The notes beneath the pieces were generated by a model that did not search any database, had not been told where the DNA came from, and was given only the letters and a program-made list of their open reading frames with translations. 64,000 nucleotides of DNA from assembly GCA_011037195.1 (NCBI GenBank), contig JAAEAF010003570.1, positions 1 through 64,000 on the forward strand. The letters are read 5' to 3'. The position numbers and the translations under genes are program-made. Below are positions 21,793 through 34,400 of the stretch, piece by piece (position 1 is the stretch's first letter; each line of letters starts with the position of its first letter). Source of the stretch: Triatoma infestans (Eukaryota > Arthropoda > Insecta > Hemiptera > Reduviidae).

Positions 21793-21832
21793 AAGGTCTG
21801 TGATAACAGAAATATGCATGCAACTATGGATA
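21793..21832 (+). repeat. Fragment of the 15-kb foldback arm
   Basis: The segment ggtctgtgataacag followed by aaatatgcatgcaac and ggataaaatac follows the outer part of the foldback arm at 15296-15340, without the hammerhead-like box. Confidence 0.45.
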
Positions 21833-21989
21833 AAATACTTTTAAAAAAATGTCAACAAGATGCCTTTTGAAGCTATTCCAAAAAATGAACAGGAATTCAA
21901 GCTATCAGAAAAAAAAATTCTTCTTTGATGATGCGTGTCTGACCTGGATCTAGTTTTGAAGTGTAAAGTCAAGTTTGATCAACAAAAAA

Positions 21990-22710
21990 GGAAGCATATA
22001 ACTAAATGCAGAGTCTATGGAGGTGGAGTAACATCAAAATTAAGGCCTGCGTAGGAAAGCACGCTACAGTCTCCAAGCTGAAGTGTGGCGCTGCCTTTTG
22101 TGGAAGGAGATTTCAAAGCCATATACTCCGAGAGCCAAGCACTTTGTTCACAACAAATAGTCTCGCGATTGGTGTGGTACTTGCCTAACCACCTCAACCG
22201 AAGTGGGTGTTCGAAATAAGTTGACACTTGGTTGCAAAACACATACACGCGGGCAAGGGAGGGCTCGAAAGATTTTCTTAAGCCGAACCCTTTTGCAGTC
22301 TGCCCAGAAGCTAATTCAAACATCTATCAGAGCTTGGATAGTGGAAGAAAACACAATAGAGGCAGGCGAAACTCTTTTTGAGAAACACTCGCCTAAGTTT
22401 ACTGGAGACTTACATGACCGTTATCGGAAAGATAAAGATAATTGTAAGTCTACTGACGAGCATTGCAGCAGCTGGTACTTAAGAGAGGCGTGATTTTCCG
22501 ATGGCCACATTGTCTGTGAGTGTGCCTGCCTGAAGATGATAAGGTTATTACAGTAGGGCTACCAAAGCCACCGGAGCTTTGTGACAGAGCTTCTTTCAGC
22601 ACTGCTAGGCCTGCATAAAGGAATGAAGTTGGAAGAAGTGCTCTTTCACAATATGTCGCGTTGGAATATGACTTCTGCCACCACTTTTTTAATCTAATCT
22701 AAAATAACTC
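21990..22710 (+). pseudogene. Degenerate LINE ORF2 C-terminus (RNase H to zinc knuckle)
   Basis: Reading across several frames recovers the RNase H and C-terminal order of I/R1/jockey-like LINEs. First comes GKHATV next to LQAEVWRCLLWKEIS, then a PEPFCSLPRS-like block, then KIKIIVSLLTSIAAAGT (usual form RIIVGLLTGHC). A final H-x4-C half-knuckle reads HIVCEC. Many frameshifts and stops are present. It ends near ttaatctaatctaaaat, like several LINE 3' UTRs. Clade and exact limits are uncertain. Confidence 0.5.
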
Positions 22711-23715
22711 CATTCACCTTTGGCCAAAATTCAAAAACAAAACTAGAATTTTATAAATTTAATTGGAATATGTTTTACATAATTTGTCATATTATATTAA
22801 AATATTATCCATTATTCCAGTAAGATTAGAAGAAACAGAGCAAACCTTGTGTTGCTAACACTGTACTGAAGTCCAATGGGCATTAGTTTTAACTAAAACA
22901 CACTAAGCAGTTTAGATAAATCCAAACTAAAGAAACTGTTGATAACATATAAAAATATATAACCATATATTGCATACAAATATAAAATGCAAATAGACTG
23001 CATACTTTACTTTGTAAGAATGCACACTGTTAGAAACTAAGAGATGATCTCGTAGTAATTTACCGTTATATGATGTTTTATAAGAAAATAACATAAAATT
23101 CTTTCGCTAGTATAAATGTATATATTTAGAAAATGTAAAATGAGGCCGTGAGAGAGTTAAAACAAAAAAATAAAAAAATAAATAAAAAAGATTTACCTCA
23201 AAATTCAGTACAACTGATAATAGTAAAAAGATAGTTGGAAACGGCGGTATCCCTTGAGGTGGTGTAGTACGTCTGCTGGGTAATCTTATCTAGAGTCCCA
23301 GGGCTAGCAAGGACCGTTAGAAAGGAGTCCTTCTTCTTAACAAAGTATCATATCTATCTTCTCTCTCATTCTGGCTCTTATACGTTCTCATCCCCACTCC
23401 CACATTTACTTCCGCATTAACAAAATATGCAAACATTAACTCTTCTCTGGCTTAAAAATAATACTTGTTTAAATTAATCTGATATGAACCTTTTTTATGA
23501 AAGAAATTGAAATTAACTATTATTTGATATAAATATGTATCTGTACAATGTTTATATGAATCTGCAGTATCTAAAATTGTAGGAGTTGGTATACACAAAA
23601 AACTTACAGATAATAAATTTACAAACTAATAAAAATATTGCAATCTTCTTTTTTTTAATGAAATAACGCGGAACTATAATGAATAAATAAATAATTACTT
23701 ATAATTATGGTGATT

Positions 23716-23729
23716 AATAATTCCTAGTA
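23716..23729. repeat. Target-site duplication of SINE S2, left
   Basis: The 14 bases aataattcctagta are repeated exactly at 23931-23944. Confidence 0.9.
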
Positions 23730-23930
23730 AGTAAAGTAAAGTAATGCCTATTTTTTCAGGCGGGCTTAAAGTCCAGCTATCAAATTAGGTGTCGTGGACG
23801 GGGGCGGAAGCACCTACTTTACTATTAAGATTTTTCATACCAATATAAAATTTAGCAGTTATAAACGGGACAAGAACTAGGGACCTCCCACTTACAAGTC
23901 CATGCTCATAACCATTACACCAACACCCGC
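23730..23930 (-). mobile_element. tRNA-derived SINE (family S2) with perfect 14-bp TSD
   Basis: This 201-bp insertion lies on the minus strand between exact 14-bp duplications. Its 5' end reads gcgggtgttggtgtaatgg (A box region) followed by a B-box-like tagttcttgtcccg. The 3' tail is a short run of ctttact/tactttac units. It does not share the S1 body, so it is a second SINE family. The perfect, long TSD implies a comparatively recent insertion. Confidence 0.85.
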
Positions 23931-23944
23931 AATAATTCCTAGTA
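23931..23944. repeat. Target-site duplication of SINE S2, right
   Basis: The second exact copy of aataattcctagta. Confidence 0.9.
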
Positions 23945-26445
23945 TTACAGTTTAACAAAAGACTGTGATTTTTTTTTTGGTAAACTAAGGTATGCCTTTA
24001 CCTGACCTTTGTGATTTACTAAAGAATAATTGCTATATCTACATTCAGTTTTTTTGTGTAGTTGTTCGGAAAGAATTTTCGTGTATTTAATATGTAATAT
24101 TACAGTTTTTGTTTATTTTTTATTTTTTTGAAATAGCTTCAAAGCAACCGATAGTGCTTGGAAAATTAAAGAAGTGGATGAGAACAGCGCTATGTCAATC
24201 CGCAGCGCATAGGTTTACTACAAAATATTTAGTGAACATAAACTTTGTAAGCACAGGTTTTTAAGCATCCTCGGTCCCTTGATTCGAAATTTCTGACCAA
24301 GGCTGTAGAAGTGGAACTACGTACAAGCATTATAAAACTTGGTTACAAGTGTCCAACTCCACAAGATTCTTATGCTGAAGTTCCTCAAAAATTAGAAACA
24401 TATTGACATTTATAGGCTGATTTAATTATCTTAGTATGTTGCCATACTTTTAAAAAATTAGTAAAGAGTCTTTAGTTATGAAGACTGGAACATCAGAACT
24501 TAATTTCTCGCATCTCAATTCGGGTTTCTTAAAGGGAAGCATACCATAAACCACGGATATTCAAATATAACTCTCTATACTTCAATATTAAAGTAGGATA
24601 ATATTGAACCATCTTTCTTATCAGGTAAGATGACAAAATTAGGACTGCCTCAAAAATTATTAAAAATAAAATAATATATTTTTTTTTAAACTAATAATTT
24701 AAGTTAGTTTTATGGACATACATATCCCAAACGGGGTTTGTTTCTTCAATTCTGTTAAGCTCTCTGTATATATAGAGCAGATATCGAGCTGGTCCTTCTA
24801 CTTGGACTGTGCCCTTGTTTCAGTATGTAGCCAACGACCGTGTGCATGCACAGAGATAAGGACATTAATGTTTATGTGTTTATGAACTTAAACTAAATGA
24901 GGTTATGAATTCTTATATCAATGATGATTAGAAAAGGCATTTCTGTTTTTATTTCTAAAAATAACTGTTGCCAGTTTAGCAGAATACTTAATCTTCCAAA
25001 CCTATCAGATATCGCTAGAAAATAAACGTTTAAGAAATAAAAGCCCATGGAAAATCTGACCCGAAGATAACGATGGGGGAACATGCGAAACTAGTTAGAG
25101 GATGATACAAAAGAATTGTACCCAATGTTAACAATAAATCATTACATGATAGCAATTCACCATTTGATAAAGAAGAAATAATTAAGATATATTTGCCACT
25201 GATAGAATATGTTTTCAAATTCTATCAATGTTTGTTAATGAGCAAGAATTAAAACATAAATAAACATAAAAATCCCTTTAATCACGGTTCAATAAACTTC
25301 CAACGTGAGAAGTTTTAGTTTTACAACCCGCTCATCTAAAATAATTATTAGTATTATCCTCTAAAGATAATTTGTCTAGGGAAATTTATTAACACCTGTC
25401 GATTAAATTTTAACTATCTGGAAGAAGTACCCGAATGAACGTATTAAATATTTCAATTCGTAGCTGCATCATAAATACATATTTCTAATCGCTAACAATT
25501 TTTTTGTTTTTATTATATACGATGAATAGAGTTGGTTATATCGTTAACTCTTTAAAACAAGATTATAACGTAGAATATCACTTTCTTTGAATGAGCCATT
25601 TATGTCAGCGGCTCAATTATTCAAGAAAGGAATTTTTTAACAACAGCGGGATACAACTTTATCTCTGGCTAGTTTTATATATAATGTACAATAAATATGA
25701 TTAATATATGGGGTTTATAATTGTGACAGAGTGAAACAAAAAAAAGATGTGACATTATTATTATTTTACTGAAAATTTTAAGGAAATAATCTATATTTAG
25801 TTATTATATTTCAGATTGCCAGGCATTTAATTCTAGTATTTGAAGATAAAGTCAGCGACAGTGGCAGGCTATAACAAATAAACAGGAGAAGAGGAGGAGA
25901 ATATGGTGCCGGCCTGACATAGGACCGTGTCTCTCTTTTCATCGTTCTTTGTACGTGTAGGCACAGTATTGCGTGGGCCATACTATATACAAAGTGTATA
26001 TATATTCTCCAAGAACTAGGGGACTCACCACCATCAACAAACAGGATCCTGAACAGGTTAATTACGACATATAACCAGAAGCATCTTCTACCATTTCAAA
26101 AACACCTTCATTTATTATAATTTATAAAATAAAGATATTAAAGATTATTATATTGCGCTGAAAAGTCAATAAATGTTTATATTATTTTATTTCTCTTAAG
26201 ATTTATTGCGCATCATTATTTTGTTTTAAATTATAATTTAACATGCCAATTTCTTTTGTAAATGAGTGCAGATAAATGTGAATATAATTTTGGAATGAAA
26301 TACATTAATTAAGTTCTACTAAGAAGACTCATGGCAGATCTAAACAGAAAATAAGCCCTGGATGATCTTGCTGAGATGGAAATGTTTCAACTTTTAATTT
26401 TACTATTACCCACTCCGTCAGGATAATGGTTCTTAGACCAAATCC
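23945..26445. other. No recognisable gene
   Basis: The stretch at about 24130-24420 is less AT-biased and may be an old coding remnant, but I could not match it. A second unassigned patch lies at about 25860-26050. The rest is AT-rich filler. Confidence 0.45.
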
Positions 26446-26449
26446 GACG

Positions 26450-27115
26450 AAATGAAGTCCACCTTATTTGTAAGCTACCTGTCAAACACTCATACCACAG
26501 ACACATGCTAGCATCAACAACACGTAACAGAAGTTAACAATCGACTGAACATTCCACTCCAACTCAGTTTCTCACCTAAATTTTTTATCCCAGCAGATGT
26601 ACCATATGAAATCCATAAACTAGCTAACAAACAAATCGCCCGACTATGACCTATAACTTCCAAAATACTAAAACAACTTCCAAAAAAAAAAAATAAAAAG
26701 CCATAATATTCCTTAGTTCGTTTATAACCTGTTCAGAGAACTAAATACTTTCCTGTCCCATAGAAATTTTCCACTATCAAAATTTGTCACAAACCAAAGA
26801 AAACACCACCAATCTAAACTTCTCAAAAACTCCTGCTTCAAAGACTGCCTTCTTTATTTCTACGACAAAATATAAATCCAGACCATCAGCTCAGATTTTG
26901 GATTCACCATTCTACCAGTTTCTTCATGTTGTACAAGCTATCGCTACTTCCCTCGGAAGCAGTGTGCTCTATTTGTTTTCCATAACATCGCTCAGACGTT
27001 TGATAGAGTATGACCGGTGTGTAAGCTGAAGGATATCCATCCTCATAACTACCACCTTATCCTAAAATCATATTTACACGAAAAATAATTCAGCGTCAGC
27101 TGTGGAATATCAAAG
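26450..27115 (+). pseudogene. Degenerate jockey-clade reverse transcriptase
   Basis: Blocks appear in the order of jockey ORF2: PITSKILKQLPKK near 26650 (usual DLITAKMLKELP), NFPLSKFVTNQRK near 26770, VVQAIATSL near 26930, FHNIAQTFDRV near 26980 (usual DVAQAFDRVWH), and HPHNYHLILKSYL near 27040 (usual LPxxYYLILKSYL). It has many stops and shifts and no catalytic FADD block. It is an old copy, so its limits are uncertain and no TSD was found. Confidence 0.65.
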
Positions 27116-28620
27116 TTACAGGTTGACAAAGGAAGTTTATTTCGTAATTTCACCAACAAGGGTTTACATAGGGCTTATTTTGCAGTATTCTTGAACGTTA
27201 AATGTTAAACTGATATAGTAATGTAACAATTTTAAAGATATTTATCTTTTAAGAGATGAATGCGAGGGGCTGTTAGAGACTCTTTCAGACAGCTTAACTT
27301 TTACAATAAAAAAAAATTAAATTAACTTCAATCAGATTTTAATGGGCAAACATTTTGAATTTGTAATTGATGAGTAGGGGCAATATTTCAAAGGAATAAA
27401 AGCATGAAACAGCTTCGGAACCCATATATTAAATGATCGGAAGTTGGCAAACCCTTTTCTTTGCTTCATAATGTCTTATGAATACGAAAAATTCAGGAGG
27501 ATGACATTGGTTTTATTTCATAATATTCTAGTAACTGGAATGTTAAAGTGATATTCCTTTGTAAAATACCAAAAAATGTTCCTTATATACTATTGTTGTT
27601 TCTCAAAAGCTGCCTAAAAGTTTTTTTTTCATACTTATGACGCTCTGTTTGTTTCAATCAACATCAAGAGATGTCTTAAACATCTAATATATTTTAACCG
27701 ATTGGGAATCATTTGCAGAAGAGGTATGGTCGTAGTTGATGAAAAACAAAGTTCGATAAAGAAATAATTGACAAGATTATTAAACTACAAAAGTACAATG
27801 TACTTTTAAAAAACTAATTCATTTGACTGAATGATTCCAGATTAACCTAGCCAATTTCCACTTCTCATCATTCTTATCTAGATGTGGAATTAGATTAGAA
27901 TTGAACTAATTTGATAATTGAACAAAAGAGAAAGAAAGAAAGAAATAAAAAGAAATAAAGAAAATTAAGAACGTCGTTTATTCCACAATCTTGGACCATT
28001 TGAAAATGTTGTGGCATCACGTAGAGCAGACAAGACACGACCATCACGACGGCAGGTGAACCTGTCCACGTTTAAAGTAATCTTACAACAACCTGCCAGC
28101 AGGACATGACAGCAGTATTACTATAGCAGCACACACCGGCAGCCACTCAAATAACGGACTATTGGCAAGCAATTTTTCCTAGATAACATCGCGTTCACAT
28201 AGATACACCAGAAAGTATATATATATTTTTTTTATGTTGTAAAATGGACAATAATGATTTTTAAAATAATTGTTAATAGTTCCAGAATAGACCGAAAATA
28301 ATTCTCTCCAGGAATTTTTATCTATCCATCTTACTGAGATTCAGAAAGAGAAAAAAACAATGAAGTTTTAGGTGCACATAACCGACTGTCAGCTGGTAGA
28401 CTGTCAAAGACTATAGCGTGCACGTACAAATGTTTGTCTCATAAAAAACTTAGTTGGTCCACGATTGATTTGGAAATAGTATGTAATTTGTATTTTAAGA
28501 GGTTCATCGCTGTCGTTAATATATTATAAAACAGAATTCAGTATATTTACCAAATCACTAAATCTTCATCTATTTTTCCATCAATATCTTTCCCCATTTG
28601 AAATGTTATTGGTGTGATGC
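27116..28620. other. No recognisable gene
   Basis: AT-rich. A somewhat GC-richer patch at about 27990-28190 shows no motif I can name. Confidence 0.5.
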
Positions 28621-28621
28621 T

Positions 28622-29010
28622 GTGTTGTATGTTTGTAGTAGCTTGTGAAGCACGAGCAGTTTTGTAAAAGGGCTTGTGAGTATATATGTTTAAGAGAGAA
28701 GTATTAGTAATAATCAAGAAAGTACCACTGTTTTGAAATAAATATACTATTCTTTAAAAGAATTTAATCTTCACAATATCACAATAATATGCATATAAGT
28801 ATACTGAAATTAGTTGGAATAAACTCTTATGTTTTAACTTATATCTGGCACTGATTCTAGAGAGCGAAAAACAAGTGTTCTGCTTGAATGTCTGTTTCAG
28901 ACTTTGTGAAGGAATGTCTTCTAACTGTTCGTTCAAATCTTCCCTGTGAGAAGAAGGGGTAGACAATGCTAACAAGGTTCATGAACTCTAAAAGACAGTA
29001 GTGGTCTTCT
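28622..29010 (+). mobile_element. LTR-like repeat family Z, copy 1
   Basis: It shares ordered blocks with copies at 35970 and 38395: tgttgta..., gtagcttgtg, gttttgtaaaagggcttg, agtatatatgtttaagag, then aaataaatatactattc and cactgattctagagagcg. The start in TG and the AT-rich box in the middle suggest a long terminal repeat of a retroelement, but no paired LTR, polypurine tract or polyprotein was seen. Limits are approximate. Confidence 0.45.
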
Positions 29011-29318
29011 ACCTGAATAGTCCTTTTGCAAGGGAATGTTACATTTTTCTTGATATTTTTGATTATTTCAAATTAAATATATTTTTATATTTCTGGCATC
29101 TATCACACATTCAATCCAGTTAAACTAGATAATACTTGATGATGATTTTGTAGTACTTGACTTCACAGTACCCCCCCCTTCTTCGTTATAAGTATTAAGG
29201 AGAAGTATGTAATATACAATAATTAACAAGAAAGACCAAACATTAATAAATGTAATAAAATTCTGAATTATAATGGCAATAATTGCGGGGTTAATGATGA
29301 AATTCTCTCTTCTTGGAA

Positions 29319-29792
29319 CTACAACTCATGAAGAGTCTTGGCCTCCTCAAGACGGGCCCGCCAGGCGTCTCTTTCCTGCGTAGCCACCCTCCAATTGCGG
29401 AATCCAAGCATCGCCAGTGCGTCTTTTGCCACACAATCCTGCTATCGCAGCCTTGGCCTGCCTACCTGCCTGGGACCTTGCATAGTGCCCTCTAAAATTT
29501 TCCTCGGGATCTCTTCCGTACACATCCTCGCCAAGTGCCCTGCCCATCGCAAACTTCAAAGTTTTATTACCTTAGAGATATCCGGCTCCTTGAATAATGC
29601 GTAAACCTCTCGGTTATGCCTGATTCTCCAGTTCTGGCCATCTTGTATAGGACCATAGATTCTACGAAGCACCTTCCGTTCAAATACCGCCAGGGCTCGT
29701 TCATCTGTTTTCATCATGGTCCAAGCTTCGGAACCGTAAATCAGCGTCTGGCCGAATGAGCGTCTTGTATAGCAGTGACTTTGTTGTACCAA
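29319..29792 (-). pseudogene. Non-LTR retrotransposon ORF C-terminus
   Basis: The minus-strand frame reads LIYGSEAWTMMKTDERAL, then VFERKVLRRIYGP, then SLRWAGHLARM, RKILEGTMQGP and LGFRNWRVATQERDAW, ending AKTLHEL and a stop at 29319. This is the thumb and tail of a non-LTR reverse transcriptase of the common arthropod type with LLYGSETW and LRWLGHVxRM. A TGA after KVIKL and a TAG in RPRLR*Q interrupt it. The preceding TLIRP motif is in another frame near 29750. The 7-bp word caataat at 29277-29283 and 29790-29796 is a possible but weak TSD. Confidence 0.75.
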
Positions 29793-29829
29793 TAATAAAC
29801 AAACACATTTTAATTTAAGGTCTCAAATA

Positions 29830-30503
29830 CTCAGAACCACAATTTTTTCATAAAAAATGTGACAAATAAAAGTGATAGGTTTGTAACTAGGCAATTAGTA
29901 TTCCAAGTTTAAAGGAAATCCTCTGAGTCGCTCTCGAGACAATTCCAAAAACCTATTCCATAAAATCGCACTTCCTAACCGATTTCCTTCAAATTTAGGT
30001 TTCTAGGAATGGTTTTAATTTATATAAAGTATATTAATATTATATAGGTGGCAGCATCCATACATGTTACTGAATACTACTTTAGCGGAAATATTAACGC
30101 TACTATTCCCGCTAAAACCCGCCCCTTGAAATCAAATTTCCCGGGAAAATAATTCAAATGAAATATACGAGTATGATAGGTATTTATGTGTGCAAAGTTT
30201 AAAGATAATGGTTAGAGCCAGTTTCGAGAAAATAGCGAAAAAGTCGTAGTTCCAGTTGTTGGATTTTTGCCCGAAACCTTCGTGTCCCCTGCGGTGGCAG
30301 TATCTAAACGAAATACCAAATTTGAAATTCCTGCGATTTTTCATTTTTAGATATATTGTTTTCACACACACACATATATATATTTCGCTAAAAACAATTC
30401 TCTCAAACTCAGGGAACCTTAAATACATATTTCGATGAAAACTCAATTTCGAAACTTTGACACGATTACAATACTTCCTCTTACTAGAAATTATGAGAAA
30501 GTA
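29830..30503 (-). repeat. Family X copy
   Basis: Module pieces (gcacttcctaaccgatttcc; ggttagagccagtttcgag; agttccagttgttgg) are followed by the core (tttcatttttagatatattg), a short CA tract at 30364-30372, aaaactcaatttcg and the head ending tgagaaagta. The order is as in the copy at 17707-18400. Confidence 0.65.
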
Positions 30504-30629
30504 ATAAAAATATATGGTATAAAAAAATCATACTACTTTCTCATTCGGCAATATTTCTAAAAAAAATCTGAAAAAAAATTTGACTAATTATTTAGCTGTC
30601 TTTTATACTAAACAGCTGGGAGAACACGT

Positions 30630-30691
30630 ATATTATAATGATGGCACAAGTCCAGTGAATCCATATTATAATGATGGGCCAAGTCCAGTGA
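30630..30691. repeat. Short tandem duplication, 29-bp unit
   Basis: Two copies of atattataatgatggcacaa followed by gtccagtga, at 30630-30658 and 30663-30691, differ at two positions. Confidence 0.85.
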
Positions 30692-30832
30692 TTGATGGCT
30701 TCAGCTCCTCAGGACACTCCAAAATAATTTTCTCGAGCAAAAGTTAAGAAAACAAGGTCTTTGTATGGGTCTTTGTAACAAGGTGATAGGCTTTTGTATG
30801 ATTAATTAGTATATTAAATATGAAAATCCCTG

Positions 30833-31187
30833 GTGTGTTATCGAGTGTAATAGGATCCGAAAAGAGGGATCCAAAGTAGAGAGAGAGAGGGAGAGAGAGA
30901 TAGTCTCACTCACTAGTTTGCGCCAGACTAGAGTGGGAGAAAATGCTTAAATATAGCCGTGTCAGCCATAAGAGGGAGTCTACCGACAGTCTTATAGTAG
31001 AGTTCATACAGCAGTCACAAAGCGTCATCAACCTTTCTCTTTACATCTCACTACCATTCTATATACGTATTTTAGCGTAAAGTCCAGGCAGTCAGTGTTG
31101 CTTTTATATTATACAGTGTTCAACTTCACTTCTAGTTTATTCATCTAAACCAAACCATTTTCTCTCATTTCACAAACCCATTATATT
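30833..31187 (+). mobile_element. LTR-like repeat family Y, copy 1
   Basis: It shares an ordered series with 54700-55250: a GA-rich tract, gactagagtggga, ttcatacagcagtcac, agtccaggcagtcagtgt, attatacagtgttcaac, and an end near accca-ttata. It starts in TGT and holds a TATA-like aaatatag. A solo LTR is the best guess. No internal region was identified. Confidence 0.45.
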
Positions 31188-31369
31188 GAGAAATCGAGTC
31201 ATAATAAAGAAATCATTCAGCAAATTCAAAATTCTAATCAATCGACTTTTCCAAAATCGGCATTTTAACAGCATTCTCATTTATATTATACAGGTGTAAG
31301 AGCCGTATAATATCCTCAAGTGCCATTAATGGAAAGTCTAATGTTACCCATTATATCTCTAAATAAACT

Positions 31370-31440
31370 TTCATTTTATATTGGTTGAGGAATTTTGGCA
31401 GATAACTCCTGTCGAATGTTATGGTTCATGAAGGGGTTCA
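31370..31440 (-). repeat. Family X fragment
   Basis: The segment ggttgaggaattttggcaga and the following tcgaatgttatggttcatg match the end of the family X core and start of module A read on the minus strand. Confidence 0.4.
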
Positions 31441-31444
31441 ATTA

Positions 31445-34400
31445 CATCAGAAAGGACATGCTTGGTTATATTGTTGTGCGAACGTTGTAAAGAGATGGTT
31501 TGTAAGCCTGTTTTGAACCTTCTTGACACAGGGACAATATTGACTGCCACTGACTCTAAATAAAATACTGAAAACAAGGTAGATTGTCTACAAATACTGG
31601 TCAAATTCCTTTAAAAAAAAGTGACTATGCCTATGTAGTTATAAAGTATAAAAACAATGAAATTATAAGTTAAAAATGATAGGTGCTGTAATTTTTAAAT
31701 AAATAAAAGTAAGTTAATAATATACAATTCCCTACATAACAAAAATATAAATCAATTAATATATATTTTTAGATGTTTTTTAGTTTCTTCCATTCTGCTC
31801 AAATTAATATCAATAACTCTAACAATTAAAGATTAAAACGAAAGAAGAAAAGAAACTTTCCAAGACAACAATAACATAAAGAATTATATTTGAAGAAAAG
31901 AAGAAATTGAAAACACGGAAGCAGAGCAAAGTAGTAAAAGCTGTTTAGATTTCTATATGAGAAAAACCATAAAGTATTCTTTAATCCCTGACAATACAAA
32001 TATTAGAGAGAAGTCCGAACACAGCAGGAGCAGACTTGGGTAAACTTTTATATACTGTGCTAAGTCTAACTTATAACATGACCTAGCCATTTTATATTTT
32101 ATATATATACTCTGTACATGAACTCTTGAGTAGTGTATACTCTCTTTTAACTCAGATGTAATAATAACTAGATTATTAGAGAATAGAAAGCAGATTCTAT
32201 TTAACTTGCATCTATAGCATTGCTGTAAACCTGCATGAAAGGAATTATAAATACAGATATTGGTACAATATAAATTTTCTGGATGGTTCTGTAATCTTTA
32301 ATAGGGTAGTGACTGTTTATCGCAATTTATTGGAAAAGTTCCAAAGAAGTATTGTGTAATCGGTGGAAATTGAATGATTAATCATGTCTAATACGGATAA
32401 CTTTGAAAATCGTCTGATTTTCGCTAGTAGTGACGGATAAAATCAGACGGGTAAAGTTAGGTTAATTTCTGGCACTGGTAGGAATCGACTGCAGTAATCT
32501 TAGAGCGAAAAAGCACACATCTTTAATCATTTTTGTGGTAGTATAGAAATCTGGAGATGTAGACTGGTCTTACATAAATATAATTACCGATACCAATTCT
32601 CTGTTGTATTTTTTATCAAGGAGTTCTTTGGAAGTTTGGATGGAGAAGATTTTCAAATTTTTTAGCACTGTAATTTCCCTAAGTTTTGCAAGAAGGGAAT
32701 CTTGAGGGCACCGTGAATTCTAATTTGTTGAAGGCAAAGTGAAGAACTACAAGGGAACAGCGTAGAATTTTGGACTGTATGGTTGAATTGTGGATATTGG
32801 TTTTAATTATTTTATCAATATCAATTGTTATTAGTTATAACATGAAGGAACAATATGGTGTAATGTCGCCTGTTGTGCGGTGAGTTTTGAACCGGCTATC
32901 GAGGGGATTAGCAATATCAGAGACTTTTCAGTGGTAACTCTTGCTTCATTTTATAGTCAACGTGTGCTCGGCCCATCGCCATTTTAACTGAATATAGTAT
33001 ATTCGCCACAACAAGCACTAGTTCGAATTCCTAACCATCAGTCACGTCCCCTTGTGCGATACAGACGAATGGGCTGTACAAACATTTCCCTAATTACCTC
33101 CCACTAAGAGTGAGACAAAACCTTGGCAACCTGAGATTTTGTGTGAGTCTAAAATTACAATCTTTAATTATCTCTACAGTTAATACAATCTTTAAAAGCC
33201 TTAAGCCAACTTATGAAGAGTCTAAGCAATAAAGAACTCAACAGTCTTCTAACGGCATTCAAGGAGTTTAAAGTACAACTCTCAAAAATTTACTTCAAGC
33301 AAGTGCTTATAACATGCAATGAATTGTCTTCACTCAACATCTCTTCTAAGTGACCTGTAGTAACTGGCCGTAGAATTCTCATCAAGCTAGCTAAAGAGCT
33401 GAAAAATCTGACTATTAGAAAAAGTAAAAGTTCTAATTAGCCACACCGCTCATCAAGTTACGCTACCTAACTTAGCCAACGCTACAATTCTACATCGCTG
33501 AAATCAACACTCTTCGTTTGGTCACTCTTTCTCATCAAATACTTTGTCTTGCTCACTCAGTAACTTAAAATATAATATTGTAAGCAAAGTGTCAGTATAC
33601 AGTGTGTGAATTATTTTAACATTTCATGCTACAATTAAATTAGGATTCTCTTGTTGCAGTGCAGTAACACAAAATAGGGCAAACTTAGGCCAACATGGTC
33701 ACAATAATCATTAGATAAAAAGAATCTATTCAATCCAGAAAGCAAATTTTCGAAATGTTGACTGTAGAAGATTCCTTTCTCTAGTATGGGATGTCAAACA
33801 GATAATTCCGGGAAGTAATGAATCCAACAGGACAAGTAGAATACTATTCAAGCAAGAATAAGAACTTTGTTATTTAAATTAATTAATGTTAATTCAAAAT
33901 TAAATTTTATTTAATAAAAACTAGCAAGTTCGTGTTCAGACTAAATTTTATACAATATTTTCCCTAAAGTTAAAGTCCCAGAAAATTAGCAAAAGTTTAT
34001 CTATCGGAAATTTTAAACACGTTACCTTAGAAATTGGAAAGCATAGAGTCAAAAATGTAGCACTTCGATCTAATCTCTAGGTACACCATAATGAAAAAAA
34101 TAGTTTATGATTTAATTACTAGTAACAGTTTAGTTTAGTTTATGGTAATTTTAATCGAATATAATTCCTAGAAATGAAATTTATGAAACTAGTTGCAGAT
34201 TGTTGTTATCCTATAGTAAAGAACTGTAAAACGAATTCTAAGAGCTAAGTTCGGAAAGTAGAAAAGAATTGAACACAGGCTGAAGATAAACACAGTGCAA
34301 GCTGTACAGACTGACTCAGCAAGCAGTTGGAGACAAGAAGGCAAAGCACAGAATGAATGTTAAGCCAAAAACTCCGTTCATTTCATATCTGACGTTCTGA

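Noticed and set aside
23235..23345. tRNA-like segment with ggtggtgtagtac and gagtcccaggg
   Set aside because: Spacing and B box are poor and no second copy was recognised.
30879..30901. GA-rich tract as an independent satellite
   Set aside because: It is shared with copy Y2 at about 54742-54750 and belongs to LTR-like family Y.
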